From NCBI RefSeq assembly GCF_001039355.2, contig NW_019773847.1, positions 347,394 to 411,393 on the forward strand: DNA of 64,000 nt. The letters run 5' to 3'. A program made the translations under genes and the position numbers. The DNA is from Lingula anatina (Eukaryota > Brachiopoda > Lingulata > Lingulida > Lingulidae). Numbering within the stretch: position 1 is the stretch's first letter; every line of letters begins with the position of its first letter. Shown here piece by piece: positions 1 to 15,100 of this stretch. Below the pieces are notes generated by a model. That model saw nothing but the letters and a program-made list of their open reading frames with translations. It was not told where the DNA came from and made no database searches.

Positions 1-65
1 ATTTTCAATAATTTCATCAACTTATTGGTGAATTTTGTTTATCTCTACGGCCAATAAAAACTTAC

Positions 66-181
66 CCAGTATTTTCATTGTCTGGCACACATGGGTGTAG
101 TAAGCTGGAGTGGAACAGACTGAAGTCTTGATCAGAATCCATTGGGATGTAGGGGGCCCTCATGTACATCTCCATCTCATC
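66..181 (-). CDS. HIF1A: HIF-alpha C-terminal oxygen-dependent degradation exon
   Basis: Encodes [20 protein letters not shown], matching the human Pro564 region (LAPYIPMDDDF). The proline prolyl hydroxylases would modify for VHL capture is about residue 536. APYIPMD is fully kept, but Arg replaces the Leu of LxxLAP. The donor at 64-65 (GTAAGT) sends the transcript out of the window. Confidence 0.92.
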
Positions 182-3100
182 CTATAATACCACAAAACAC
201 AAAATGATGGTAGCTAGAACATGAGGAACAGTGTGGACAATCTGGAAATTTAACAACTGGCAATGTCTGAAGCCCAGAAAGCTAATCTTGTTGATTGGAG
301 GAATGTAATTATGAAGAATTCAAAATAGAAGAATTGTGGCAAACTTAATATTGCAAATTGAAATACACAGTGACCAAATGGTATATCTGCAAAAAAGGGA
401 GTTTTAAAAATAAAAAAAATATAATTTAATACTTAAAAGAATTTTTCATTTCCACGATATTTTATTTTAAAAAATCCCCAAAGCAGAGAATAATTCTAAT
501 CTCATTTTTCACATAATGAAAATCCCATCAAGTTAGTGAAAGAGAGGAATTTCCAAGGTGTGTTCAGTAGAGATGTACACTTCCTTGGTAGCCCACAAAT
601 TGCAAATTCTGCTGAAAGGATGGGTATGTCTGAATTTCATGAAATGTGAACAAACAGAATACCCTAAGAGACTATCCTTATTGATTTTAAACAAATATCC
701 ATTATCACTGAAGGAAATGAAATAAGAAATAATTTTCCCATCCATCCTGTTCACAAATTTCCTAAATTTTTTTGTTAATCAAAATCTGTTTTTCGTGTTA
801 GACAGAATTATACAAATGTTCATGTTATGCAAGTGTCCATCAAGAATATTTCTTCCAAAAGATTTTACAGTGTGTAAAAAAAGTCCCGGAACGTGCCATT
901 CTACAAAATAGTAAAATGAAATCTAACAGCCGTTCACTTTCATTCAAAAAATCAATTTAAAAAAACTGAACAAAAAATATTTCCATTAGTTCCACATCAT
1001 TTCCATCTCAACCAGACATATCACAGACTCAGTGAGGCCTGTCTGCACTAAATTACAGTCCCATGTGCTCACAGAGGGCAACATCTCAGGAGGGTGTGAC
1101 TAAAGGCACATAGTAACAAAGTCCGCACTCTGGTGCATAAACATAGCAGCAAATTTCCAGGTCCTTTTGAAGAGAAATTTTGTTAATGGAATCCTGGTTT
1201 TGTTTTTGAAATGGATGTTTAACTTGACAACAGATGTTTGCAATCTATTCTTTAAAGCACTGGTCACAAATAGAACAAACGTTATATGCTGGGCTCAATC
1301 CCATTGAAACTATCTGTCTACATAGATCAATCCAACTCTGTGGGGGCTCTAGCTGAATGCAATCAGCTTAACAGACTCACACATCTCCTCCTGGAGTTGA
1401 GTAGAATAGAGAAGAGCTGGTGATTACACTAGTATGTTGGAAAGAAGAGGAGGAGTGTTCATCTTTTAAACTGATTTCATTCGTGGGAGTCCTTCTGGAG
1501 TTGAGTGGATCTACGTAGAGCGATAGTCTTAATGGGAATGAGCCCTTTAGTACAGTAATATTCCAAATGTCATATTGTCAATTTCCAGATTAAAACAATT
1601 GCTTTAAGTAACCAAATACTGACTTACAAAAAGAGAAATGATGACCATGTGACCCAAAATGTATCTAATTCCATCTGTTTAAAGTCAACATGACCAACAT
1701 TTGTTGGTGTTTTCGTAGAGTAACACATGACAGAACACACGTACAAAAAGAAGAAGGTCAAAACAGATGCAGCATTCTCCTTGATGATAAATGCATGTAT
1801 GACATAATAACAACAACAAACAATAATTCTATGTTCAGGGGTTTTAAATGGCAGAAAGAGTTCTTCTGAAACATAAAACTTAAAAACTTGTATTTTGCTC
1901 TTGTTACTACAACAAATTATTTTGTGAATGCTGTTTTGATAAAATGTTTACCCAAAAGTGCACATAAGCCCTGTTCATTTCCCTGAAGTTCAAACAGTTG
2001 GTTTCAAAGTTTTACGAAATGCCCATACAGAATACAGCGCACATGGAAATGTCAGGTTTTTAAGCCAAACAGCTGTTTTTCCAGTCAATTAAATAATAGT
2101 AACATAACGTGTTGAAAAAATGATAAAATACATTAAAAAATTCTCTTAGGTCTAAATGAAATACTTTAATGCTTGCAAAAGCCTGATAATATCAGTACTA
2201 AAACTCAAAGAAAACTACGTACATCGTCTGCATTGTCCATGGTGTCCACATAGATTCCAGTCTCGCTGACCTTCAGTCTGTCCAACATCACACTGTCCAG
2301 ATTAACCGGTGTCTGGAGAGCCTCTGGGGGAGCCGGGGTATCAGCTGGGCTAACATGTTGCTGCTCAGACTAAAAACAATAAGCAGACATTGTCACATTT
2401 GCCATACCGGTCAAAACAAAAGACACTTTGTTGCTACAACAGTGTCGGTTGTTGTTTTTCAAACTATATATGATTGAAACATACTAAAGAACAATTGGTG
2501 AGACACTAAGCATTGGAACTAGACACTTGTAATGCTTCCTATTTCTGTCACAGTGTTTCTTACATGTATATATACAAATGACAATCATGCATAAAAATCC
2601 TTATGTTATGACTACTTTTTCAAGCACCAAAAGAAAACCTGCAGATCTTCAAAACTTGCAGTGGTTTGACCAGCTTACATTTTTAGAAAAAAAAATATTT
2701 TGCAATTTTTATAACTCATCTCTTCAGCACTTCTTTTCAAACAACAACCAAAAACTGCAGTGGATACTATACCGGTGGGGTGGAACTACAATTGCTGTCC
2801 ATGTCGCACACAGATTCGCTGCTGCGCTGAACATACTGCCTGAAACTTTCATTTCTAGCATCTGGCTCCTTCTTCATTGGGTAGGGACACAGAGGGTCAT
2901 CCTCGAAAAACGGCCCATCATACATGCTGGTTCCTTTATCAAACAGTTCTTCTGCAAACAAATCATATCAAATATAAATATTTGGAACATTCTCATCTCT
3001 ACATCTTTTTATAACTGAAGTCTTTTAAAATAAATGAAGCTGCATNAACGTAGCCGGGCGAACGATCCGGACGGGACCGAAACCATGTGTACCGCCAGCG

Positions 3101-6100
3101 CTAACGCTGGTGGTACAATAAATGAAGCTGCATCAACATGCTGCATTTTCCCTCAAACGCAATACATGCATGTACAGAAAAAGCTAATCATAACAACTTT
3201 ACAGACAAAAGAAAATATTTACAAATCTACACAAAATCAAAATAGCACATACTGAAGCTGCTCTTTGGGAGACTTATATTTTGAATCATTTAAAAATAAT
3301 TTATTTCACTGTTTTAAATGTTCAAGGCTTCATTTGTAGTCTCACATTTTCACTCTATTTTTTTTCACAAAAACATTGGTTTTCACTTTTTCTTGAATGA
3401 TAAGCAGGGGTTTATGAGTATTAATAATACAGCAGTTCTATAACATCTGAGCTACCATCCATATAAATCTGTACATATCAAAAGGAAATTTATTCAATGC
3501 CAAAAGCAACACACAGAAACCAATGGTAAACAAGAAAACAAAAATACAGAAACCGTGGTGTATTTACTGCAAAACCTGTCAAAGATTGGTCCTACAAAGG
3601 TGTTTTATACAGTTTCTATTCCAGCAAAATGGTATATGGTTTCATAAAAGACAAAACATGCTTTCTTCTTTTTGAGGCTTGATATTTCAATCCTACAGCA
3701 AATGTCATGCTTCCTAAAAAGTCTAATTATTTATGGTTTCACCATTCTTATACAACAAAAGACATTGAAAAACCAACTGCAGTTCTCCCTTAGTTCAAAA
3801 GAGAGGCTTTTAAGAGGTTCATGAGGGAAGTGTCTCTTCTCTACTGGTTTGCTACATGTATCTAGCTCTTACCAGAGAAGCTGGATGGAATTGGCAGGGG
3901 AATACAGGCATCTCCAAAGGCAGGAGCATATTGAAGCAGATCCTCATCATCTGCCCAAGCTAAATAATAATAAAACAGAAGAGGTATACATAACACATCT
4001 TCTGTGCATTTGCTTCACATGCACCTCAATCAACTCATCTAATAATACTACATTTCCTTTATTCTAAGAATCCTCACCCCCCCCCCCCCCNNNNNNNNNN
4101 NNNNNNNNNNNNNNNNNNNNNNNNNNNNNNNNNNNNNNNNNNNNNNNNNNNNNNNNNNNNNNNNNNNNNNNNNNNNNNNNNNNNNNNNNNNNNNNNNNNN
4201 NNNNNNNNNNNNNNNNNNNNNNNNNNNNNNNNNNNNNNNNNNNNNNNNNNNNNNNNNNNNNNNNNNNNNNNNNNNNNNNNNNNNNNNNNNNNNNNNNNNN
4301 NNNNNNNNNNNNNNNNNNNNNNNNNNNNNNNNNNNNNNNNNNNNNNNNNNNNNNNNNNNNNNNNNNNNNNNNNNNNNNNNNNNNNNNNNNNNNNNNNNNN
4401 NNNNNNNNNNNNNNNNNNNNNNNNNNNNNNNNNNNNNNNNNNNNNNNNNNNNNNNNNNNNNNNNNNNNNNNNNNNNNNNNNNNNNNNNNNNNNNNNNNNN
4501 NNNNNNNNNNNNNNNNNNNNNNNNNNNNNNNNNNNNNNNNNNNNNNNNNNNNNNNNNNNNNNNNNNNNNNNNNNNNNNNNNNNNNNNNNNNNNNNNNNNN
4601 NNNNNNNNNNNNNNNNNNNNNNNNNNNNNNNNNNNNNNNNNNNNNNNNNNNNNNNNNNNNNNNNNNNNNNNNNNNNNNNNNNNNNNNNNNNNNNNNNNNN
4701 NNNNNNNNCCCCCCCCCCCCCCCAAAAAAAAAGAATTATTTTCCTGTTATCATTTATATCAAAACACCCAAGTGTGAATATACAAATGTTTGCCTAAAAA
4801 TTGTAAGGACAGAATGCAGAAAAGAACTGAAGGCATTATGGGAAACTATCACCTTACATCAACACTTTTCACTTAACAGTGGGCTTCTTACTTCTCAAGG
4901 ACATAAACAGTTTTAAGCAATTTTTATCATACATAATCCATAATTAAAATGCCCATTTCCTAAATTACTGCTTTTAACTTAGTTAAAAAATCCAATTTTT
5001 ATATTTCATATATAACAAATGGCTTTAGAAATAAATTCTTATCTTTAAGGATTTTTTAAACCTTGTCAATGTGCCTTTTTGGGGACATTTAGGTTTTTCT
5101 ACAATGTGCTGTAAATAATTCACAAGGTCATGAAGCCTTTGTAGTTCTTTTTTTCTTATTATCATGATCAAATATATGGATATACCGGCTGTACATGTAT
5201 AGATATAGTCTCTTTTATAGGCATTGCATAAAAGCCTGGGATGTGAAGCACATTTACACAAAGCCACACAACTTTTAATCCCAAAGCGGCTTCTTATGAT
5301 ATATATTTTTGATAGATGTTGGATATAAAAGATTTTTTAAGTATAGAGATAAATTCAATGAAAGCATCAAGCATTTAATTTGAAGTAACGTACAAATAAA
5401 ATATAGGAAATGCATGCCAAAAATAAATAAGGAAATAAAAAAATAATGAATCATAGAAAAAATAAAATAAGAAAACCAGCTCCAAGCAAAACAAACTTTA
5501 CATTGGAACTCAACTGTTGGTAAACTCTGTTCATAAATCAGAATCAAAATAAGAGAAACAAAAAGATATTACACTTACTAGAAGTTTCCTTCTTTGTGCC
5601 ACTAGCATCAACTGGTAATGGCTCCCAGATTCTATCAGTTTTCCGTGAAATGCCTACGTCTGCCACCGGCCAATACTCTGGAGTGCTCTGGAAGTTGGAC
5701 ATGATGGCCTTCTCCTGCTGTATACCACTGAAAATAACATTTTTTTATGCAGATGGAATTCAGAAAATTACAAAGTTTACTTTGTTCTGGTTCATTCTGT
5801 GTTGTAGGCTTTTTTTTTTTACAAAAAAATATTTTTGTGTCATTTTTAGAACTAGATAACAAAATTACAAATTTCATGACACAGCAGCTGCTCCACATAT
5901 GGGCATAAATTCAATATAACATAACAAATTCAATGTATAAAATAAGTACTGGTCCGCATATTTCAAGGCTGTGACTTTAAAACTGGCCCAATAAAATCTA
6001 TGCCTTACTGGCCTAAAGGATCATTCATAAAAAGTTGGCAGTCTCAGATTTATAGAAAAAGATAAATAACAATAATGTAATGAAGTGATGACCACTGAAT

Positions 6101-9100
6101 AATTCTATTTCTAACACTGAACTCTATTACTATATGAAAATGAAAATGAGCATAGAAACTTGAAATTTAGTCGGTCTTGAAAATTTTGTAGAAAGACAAT
6201 TTTCCACCAACATAAGTTTTTTCACTTAGAAAACTTTGTAAAATTTTACAATGGGCCTCTCAATAATTTTGAAAAGTTTGTGACCTAACATGGGTGTGTG
6301 GGATTCACCAATTTTAAAATTCTTATTAAATTGTTGTTTTTACTGCATACAAAAGCCTACCTAAGAACATAGTTGACACAGACTACACACTGTGGTTTTT
6401 GGTTACGACTGTTGTAGATCACAGTGCCCTCTGTAACCACCCAGACGAAACCGCCATCTTTGGCCAGGAAACGATACTGCCCAGTCACAGTCTGGCCTTT
6501 AGAAAACACTAAAAGGAAAAAATAAAAATAATAATAAAAAAAAAATACATGTAAACGTGATAATAAAATAATGAAACAAACCTTAAACTTAACATTTCTT
6601 TCAATAAAAGAAAAACAAAATTGTTCAGTTGTAGACAAGATATCTCAAATAACTTTACGCTAATATTAAATCTATAGTAGAGACAATTATTCGGGATGTA
6701 AAGAAGTGGTTGGAATTTCAAATGAATTCAGGTCACCTAATATTTGTATCATTTTAATTCCTTTTACTTGGCAGAGGTATGTGCACTTGAGTCAACTCAA
6801 GTTAAATTTTAGAACTGCTTATCAGTATACTCGTACAAGGACCAACATAGGCATATATGCATTCCAAGAGGTTACTTCTTGAGTGTAGCCTGTAACTTGA
6901 GTCTAAATGGGCCACTGGAGTCTGTCCTTGAATATTATATGACCCAGACGTGTTCTCACTTCCTAACCTCTACTTTGATGCACACCATGCCTTAGCATAA
7001 TGTACACTTGTTAACTGGTTCCACAGACAATTTAATGGGAGACACAATATGTCACCATTCTGAAGGGTTTACATCTTAATGCAATGTGTTGCATTGCTCA
7101 AGAATAGTTGCAAGCCTTGCATGTGTAAAAGAAGCATGTATGCAAGAAACTTTTCTTACTATATAGACAGAGTTTTGAGAATAAATATACTCTCAAAAGA
7201 ACCATAAATCAAGATTCAGTTCAAGGACAGGTCAGTGGCCAAAATCACAAACAGCATTTATGATAAATTGCACACCTCCCCCTCCTGAATCAGATATTTC
7301 TATAATCCCCACACTGATGTAGCAGTAGACGATAGGATTCCAAATAAAAACACTGCTGCTATCATCCAGGGTCTGATGTCAATATCATACGAACTTGCAC
7401 CCAAAATAGCTGTTTGACACTGTCTGGAGCACCTGATATCTATGTATACTGTTAATACAGGACAGATAAGATTATCCTTGTCCCTATTAAGGGCTTCTGG
7501 CCTGGACTGGAATGATGTCATCTGGGCATATATGGTTCTCTAGTTCGTAATACCCAGAAACCAACTCTTGACCCCATTGCTTAATCTTGAGCAAATTGTG
7601 ATTTTTTTTCTTACTGTAGGCAAAACTTATAATATTTTTAAATATAAAAATTGCTTAACTTGTAACTCAAAATCTTACTGTTTCTTCAACACAAGAAGAA
7701 TTTAGAACTAAAGAGAACTGACATGATCATTTTCATTTAAATAACAACTTACAAGTTTTATATGATCTTTCTATTTCTTCACTATCCAAAGCATGGTGAA
7801 ACTCATAGACAGACTTCCCAATCAAGTCGTCACCACCATATCCAACAAGTTCTTGAATTCTGAAAAAAAAAAATTACGATCAGTTTTCTTCAAAAACAGT
7901 TAGAAAATATATTATCCAAAATGGCTATGCAATAATTGCTACTACCACTAACTGGTAATTATCAAGATGAAAGAAAAGAAAAGATATATGCATAGGTTTA
8001 CATGGTTAAGGTCAATTAATTGAAAGTCACTAAAACTGACACAGATACACTGGTATTAATTTTCTAAAAGTCACCAATACAAATACAACGAACTCAGATC
8101 AATCAATGCTGAAATTTTCATGGAAATTTTCCTGTGACAGAGCTGTTTTTCTGTTTTTCCAATACAAAAGTCTAAGCCAGATAAAAACAGTAGTATGAGT
8201 CTCAGAAATACTTTTGTTCAGTACACAGCCCAGCATTTCTATTCTTCAGATTACCTGTCATCGCAGAAAGTGTATTTCATGTCCATGCTGTGGCGACTAA
8301 GGAATGTGCGACTATCCAGTGGGATCTCTATGTTGGATGGATGTGGTATAGGTTCCCCTATCAATGCTATACAAGTGAGATCCTTTCCATCCTTCAAGCC
8401 TAATTTCATGGCCAATTCTTCTGTGTGTGGTATCAGGTGTCCAGAACATTTTATGACCTTAAAAATCACAAATGAAATCAGACACATTACACCAAGAGTG
8501 TTTTGAAATTTTTCACAGTGCAAATCAAATAATCTTTGCATGTTGCATATTCAAAATATACTACAGCTACTTTATATAAAAGACATATATTTTAATTCAT
8601 TCTTAAAATCTCTGCATTTTTTTTTAATTGCTGCCCTTCTTGATTCTTGAAACTCAAAATATAATTATTTATGAAAGGTGAGCACCTACTATGGGAGTTG
8701 CTTAAACACATTTTACTGAATTTCCACTAGACAAAAATGATATTAACAACACAATATATACAATGGTCTGTCTGTTCTTTTCTTTTTAATGGCTTTTATG
8801 GCACTGGGTATGCAGATCACAGAAACGGAAATTAGCAATAGCCAAATGAAACATGGTTACCCAGTGATCTTTTTCTACCATGATATATCAATTCAATTCA
8901 GCTGTGACAGTGAATTTCTTCTGAAATGCACCAGACCTGAATATACCTTTTGCATAAACTAATCACCTAAATGTGAAAAAAGCAACATATGAATATCTTT
9001 TAACTAATTTGGGCAACAATTATCAAAAAAGTCTTTTTTAACTATACACAAGCACAATTCATCTAAACAAGCAACTAAATTGTTAAGCAAATTTGAATAT

Positions 9101-12100
9101 TTTAAAGCATATTAACAGAAAGATGGCAAAAAAATTAAATATTTCATATCATTGACATATCAGCAAATATATATATTTTTTTGCCATACACAAACTTGAA
9201 ATTGTTAGGAAAAGCCATGAATTCGTAATTCATAAACTTCATGTTTCCATTTACCTTGTACGTTGCTGACTTCAGGTTGACATTTCGGCCATTTCTTGTT
9301 AATGTGCATTTCATACGCATGAAGAAAATGCGTTTGTCCATGGGGTTCTTAAGGTGATGGCAATTTGGGAGGAGCATTTCCCTCATTTCTTCATGGTCAC
9401 ATGGGTGTGTGAAGTCAAAAAGGCTGTGCCCAATGAAGTCAACCTGTAGAGAAAAAGATGATGCAAGTTGTCAATCAAAAACTGATGCCCACACCTGAAA
9501 AAACTTTCAAATGGTAAAGTTTTGCTAAATGCTGAACATTTTCTAGATTAGATGGCTTTAGAAAATATAAAGTATACTATTATTTTTCACAAAATTAATA
9601 GATTTAGCTCAGCATTTTGATTATGCTAAAAAAATTTTCCCTAGCCTTAGCCTAGAACTTTCACCATATGATAACAAAATAATTACTATATAGATTAATT
9701 TAATTCATGATTTACAATAAAAATAATACTTTAAGCGTCTTTTTTATTATGTTCTGTTTAAAATACATCTTGAAAATATTAACAAATGTTTCACTACAAA
9801 ATACACACAAAAAATCAACTACTTTGGTGAATGTAATCAAGATAACAATAATCAATCAATCTAATGACCATTGTTACAATAAAAACCTAAGGGAAATAAA
9901 AATTATGATATATTGTATTGAATTGTATTAAATTATTGGCACTATCATAACTTAAATTTCAAGCAATGAACAGTTTATGCATTACTTCAGTTAGTAATGC
10001 TTAAATTAGCAGGTTCACAATTACTTAAGAATATGATCATTACATATGTGTTAGTTATACCTAACATATAGCCTGGTATTATCTTCACAAAATACAGAGT
10101 AGATATGTATATGTAATTCTTTAGGGACTTAAAGGCATTTTAAGTACCCTGTCCTCAAATCCAGTTTACTGATAGCTTTATTGAATTCTACATGGCTTGA
10201 TTGCAAAGAAAGGTAGTTGTCCATCGCGTTTTCATCAATCATCGCAACTTTATCAACTTTTCTCCTTTTTCGTTTGATTTGACAGCCTTGTGTATGTCAT
10301 GGGTATTATGTTTCTTGCTAAATTCCATAGAAAAGTCCATGATGACGCAGTTTGAAAAAAAATTACAATGTATTCTATAAATCATATAATTGTGTCTTAC
10401 AGTGATGAGCTTCATGGGGTAGTTGTTTTTTTTTTTTGCGAGGGAGCTTTATGAGACAGCTGGTCCCCCTCAAAGTCTTGTCTGAGCTGACATATTATAA
10501 GCAGATGGAGGTTTCTCAGTCTACTTTATCAATGCAACAACATGAAGCAGACCTCTCATGTTCAAGTATTATATTTTGCAAAATGTCAGAATGATTTATG
10601 TTCAAAAACTAAGGACAACATTTATCATTTCTTTCTGTTAATTATTTATGGAGATATATGTGCTAAAGAGAGCTTTCAAATTGAACTACAATGGTTTTAC
10701 CAAATATTTTGTCCTCCATCATGCACAATACAGAAGAAAGTCTCCAAACTAAGTTTTCCAATAAAAGTTGTTCTGATGGACAGGAAGAAGGAGAGAATAT
10801 TGCATCCCCTCCTTGACACGAAAGCCAGACATTAGTTTAAATTTTGTTCTATGCCCGCTCCCTGTAGTCAATGGTGCAGACTTTTACGTGCAAGAAGACA
10901 CGCAGAAAGACCTTAAAATGAATTTGTTCTTTAGGTGGTCCTGCCACTTCAGTACATATTGCAGGAGTTCCAATATATAGCCTAGCAATTTAACTTCCCT
11001 TTAACAAATGTGTCAATATTTTAGTTCAATGTTCTTTTTTCTTAATTTCCTGGTAAAAAAAGAGACCCCAGCAAATTTGTGTAAAACGACAAAACAAATA
11101 AACCTGGTTTCATGTTCGGCTTCAAATTTCAATTGTGTTCCAATGCAAGAAACAGTTTTCCAATAATTTGAAGAAAAGTTTTAGAAGAAATTCTTAAAAA
11201 TCAGTTTTTCTGCATGCTAAAACAAACAAAAAAATGAAGTGTTCACACATAATCTGATCTGACAGGTTTACCGCAGACGTCTAAACACTTGCATTTTTTT
11301 TCAGAGGTTTCACGCAGACACTATCCTGGATAATTTCCAAAACCACAATTTTCTTCATATACACCATTAAGGCCTAAGTAACTTCAAGTTTACTGATCCT
11401 TGTAAACAACTTCTTATTTCAATTAGAAAATGATTTATGGCAAAACTTTAATAATATTTTGCCTAACAAGTATTTATTTTGTAAATTGCTTGGATTTGAC
11501 ATTTTGTCCTTTTTTTTTTATTAAATAACTTGAGAAGGAAATATCAAATTCAGGATCTTTTACTTGATGGGTGATATTGCTTAATGTTTGAACTGGGAAA
11601 AATAAGTCAGCTTTGCAGAATAATTGTCTAAACATAAGAATATTACTTTGGGGTATTTTCAAATGTGCACAGATTACCTTTGAATACAATTTTCATGGAG
11701 CATGAAACCTTCAGAAAAAAATTCTCACAATCTAGCCCAGAGATCAAATGATTAGGAACACAATTTCATGATACATATCTGTAATACTACAAAGAACTAT
11801 AAGCAAAGTCGGTCTCTTTTCCGAACATGGATTATTTCTTGGAGGAGGAAAAATTTTGGATAAAACTTAATATAAATCCTTAACTTTAAAAGTCTGATTA
11901 ATTTAAACGTCTGTTTTAAACTTTTTTTATACATTTCATGTTTTAATCTCCACCCAAGCCACATTTGACATTTTGAAAAATGTAAACAATTTATCAAGAG
12001 AAAGTATCACCAGGCTATAATTCTTTTTTAGCGTTTACACACACTGAAAACCAGTTGTTGTTGAGATTTATGGCCTATACTGTAGACGTCTTTCACCTAG

Positions 12101-15100
12101 ATCCACCATATATCCTGCTTTTTAATGTCACATTACATAAAAAAGGAAAGAAAAAAAAACTTGGGCAAAATCACACTTGGAAAATTTAAACCACAAACTC
12201 AGTGCTGTATATTTGTAGTATATTGACTTGTTTGTTTAAATTAAAAAGTTGCCAGCCAAGCAGTATCCCACTTCTGTACAGCTGCAATCAATCCTTACAG
12301 CAAGCTTAGAGGGCACACCAAACCTGAAGCCTGGCAATGTCAAACAGCTGAACCTTATTTGACAGTCTAAACGTGCTTCAACCAAATCACCTGTTGAGGT
12401 ACCTGGAGAGTCTTACAATACTTTCAGCGTAAGTTTAGATGTCTATTCCAGATAGTGAGGGCTTTCTTAAAGGACATCTATTTCATGCTGACAAAGTATA
12501 AAGCACTAGTTTAACATTGTGCTAATTTATATAGTATTGCCAATAGTGACAACTAAGAACAGATGTTCTTACTTAGAACTTATACCCATGCAGAGAAACA
12601 GTTTCTGTGAAATTAATTAGAATGATCAACATATCTAAGTACTAAAATGTAAAAAAACAACGGCACACACTTTTTGTCAAGTTCTGAATGTAAAAACTTG
12701 TCTGAAAATTTTTGGTACATTATTCTCCTCACAGCTGGGTTATAAGCTGGGCATTACATTTAGACTTCTGCAACTTCCACATACATGATATCCTGTGTAA
12801 CTGGCAATAATAATGTGACTTTTGCATTATTACTTCAACTTTTTCTTTCAATTTTCTGCTTAGCTCTACTCTTCCATCATGGAAATGCCAGTATCATATC
12901 CCTAATATTGAGTATCCACAAGAGCTAACTACCAACAAGAAGAATATTTGGCTCTTGCAAATCTTTCATCATATGGTATTTGCATTCCTTTACAAGTAAA
13001 ACATCTTTGTTGAACAAATTTCCCTTTTCCAAAAACACAACTGACAAAACATTTGTGAATCATGTACCACAAATCATGACAGAAGACATGCTTCCAAATG
13101 CCATAAACCCAGGGTCCTAATAAAAAGGCTTCCTGCTGTTACAGACACACTTAACATATATACCTGATGCGTAAAAATGATATATTAAGGAGACCTGGTA
13201 ATACCTACAGGTTAATACCCACTTCATATAACTTGTGTACTATCTTTACAGTAATATTGCCTCTTCAGACAAAAATACAGACAGATTAGAAAGAATAATG
13301 ATATTTTTGTGTGCTTGAGGCATTTACACAGGTTCAGAAATGCCGAATGAAACATCTTAGATATTCAATAATGAAACAAAGCAATAATTCAACGTACAGC
13401 CAGTTATTACTTCATTTAACATTAATATATTGATTTTTTTTTTACTTGAGGATAGCAAACAGTAAGGTACAGGCATCCTGCCAACTAATTAATTCATAAT
13501 TTTCCATTTATAATTTCCCCTGGAAGTGTGTTTTTTTTGGGGCATTACTTAAAACTGTTGACTAAAGTTTCTGAAAAGTTAGTTGGCTACATGTTAGAGA
13601 GTAAATTTTTGTGATTTCCTAAAATGATAAATCTTAAGAATGCAAACTATTGGAAAAAGTAAAATGTTTGAAAATTTTGAGTAATTATCAAATCATATTA
13701 AGAAGCATTCTGTGGCCATATCTGATTGCCCAAATTAATTAACAATATTTAACAATAATTAAACAATATTTAAGACCAATTTTCAGGTCAAACAGAGAGT
13801 TCGGAGTTCATACATTTTTTTTTTCAAAGTCAATGTCTTATTTTCATTCAAATTTTACTCAATTACTAATAAAACTAATCAAATTTAAAAAAGAAATGGA
13901 GCAATAGTGCACCTAGTAAATATACTAGAAAAATGATTTACTTGAGTTAAATAAAGATGATGACCCTTCATCTTAAAAAAAAAAAAAAACTAAATTGATA
14001 TATTAAAAAAAAAAAAATTAATGAATCTTGATAAACTTACATTTGATAGCCCCAAATACTTGGTGACAGTCTCAGACAAATACACCAAGTCACCTTCCTT
14101 GGAAATAACCATCAGAAACCCCTCTAAAGCCTTCATGAATAATTGATCCGCTTTCTTCTCCAGGGCATTTCTTGGGGGCTCTGGTTTAGCTCCTAGAATA
14201 CAGGTAAAGGAAAATCATATCTTTCTATTCTAATCAGCATACTTATTATGGTAAATCTTCTTTTCTCAGATATTAACATCCAAGTTTTTTTCGTTAAAAT
14301 TAACAAGTATATGCTTTTATTAAATGCGTGAATTTGAAATAAAGATTAAGATAACCCTGATTTTCAAGGCCTCAGCATTGGCAAATATAGTGCCATGGCA
14401 CTAAGATCTGTTATACAAGGTATTAAATATAGATGTAATTGCCATGACAACTACATGTTAAACATTTCATCAATTCAGTCTGTATCCACCCCAATCCCAT
14501 TTCCTCCTTGAAAAACCAATTTTCCTTAAGATCTTTCAAGGAAAAAAATTAATGAAGTATAATATTGTCACTTTTCAAGAAGATGAGATATAAGAAAAAC
14601 ATTAATTGTTATTCAAATGATGGGTGAATAAGGAAAATGTACAATGTTCACCCAGGCCGATTCTGAACAGCCCCATCTAACACAATTTTGCCTACGTGAC
14701 TTATCCGATATTGTACAGTATTAATGACCTTATTATTATCTACACCAAATATTGAATACAAAAGGCTCACAGAAACCATTTTGGGACTTTTTCTGGGGGG
14801 CTGGAGCTTACATATTCAAATTATTGTACCCAGAACTGTAATGAGTGGCATAGTTTAACTCCTACACCAGAAGCTGATTCAAAATAAGGAAGCCAAATGT
14901 GACTAGCCTTGGCATATTTTACCGGCAATGTGACCTTCAAGTAACTGCTTACCCTTGAAGTCAGGACAGACTACATTCCCTTATTTCATTCATTATTCTC
15001 ATCTGGCAAATTGTCAATATCTATCACAAGACAACTGAGACAATTGCCATCAGTTCATTAATACTTTCACAAGTAATTCAGATATTTTATTAACTCTTGC

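Noticed and set aside
866-895. Mariner-like end (GTGTAAAAAAAGTCCCGGAA)
   Set aside because: Resembles a Tc1/mariner terminal repeat, but I found no matching opposite end or transposase nearby.
4048-4725. 225-codon frame made of unknown residues
   Set aside because: Translation of the N gap and flanking poly-C; not a gene.
10542-10835. 97-codon plus-strand frame in a HIF intron
   Set aside because: No domain, no splice signals, ordinary intron composition.
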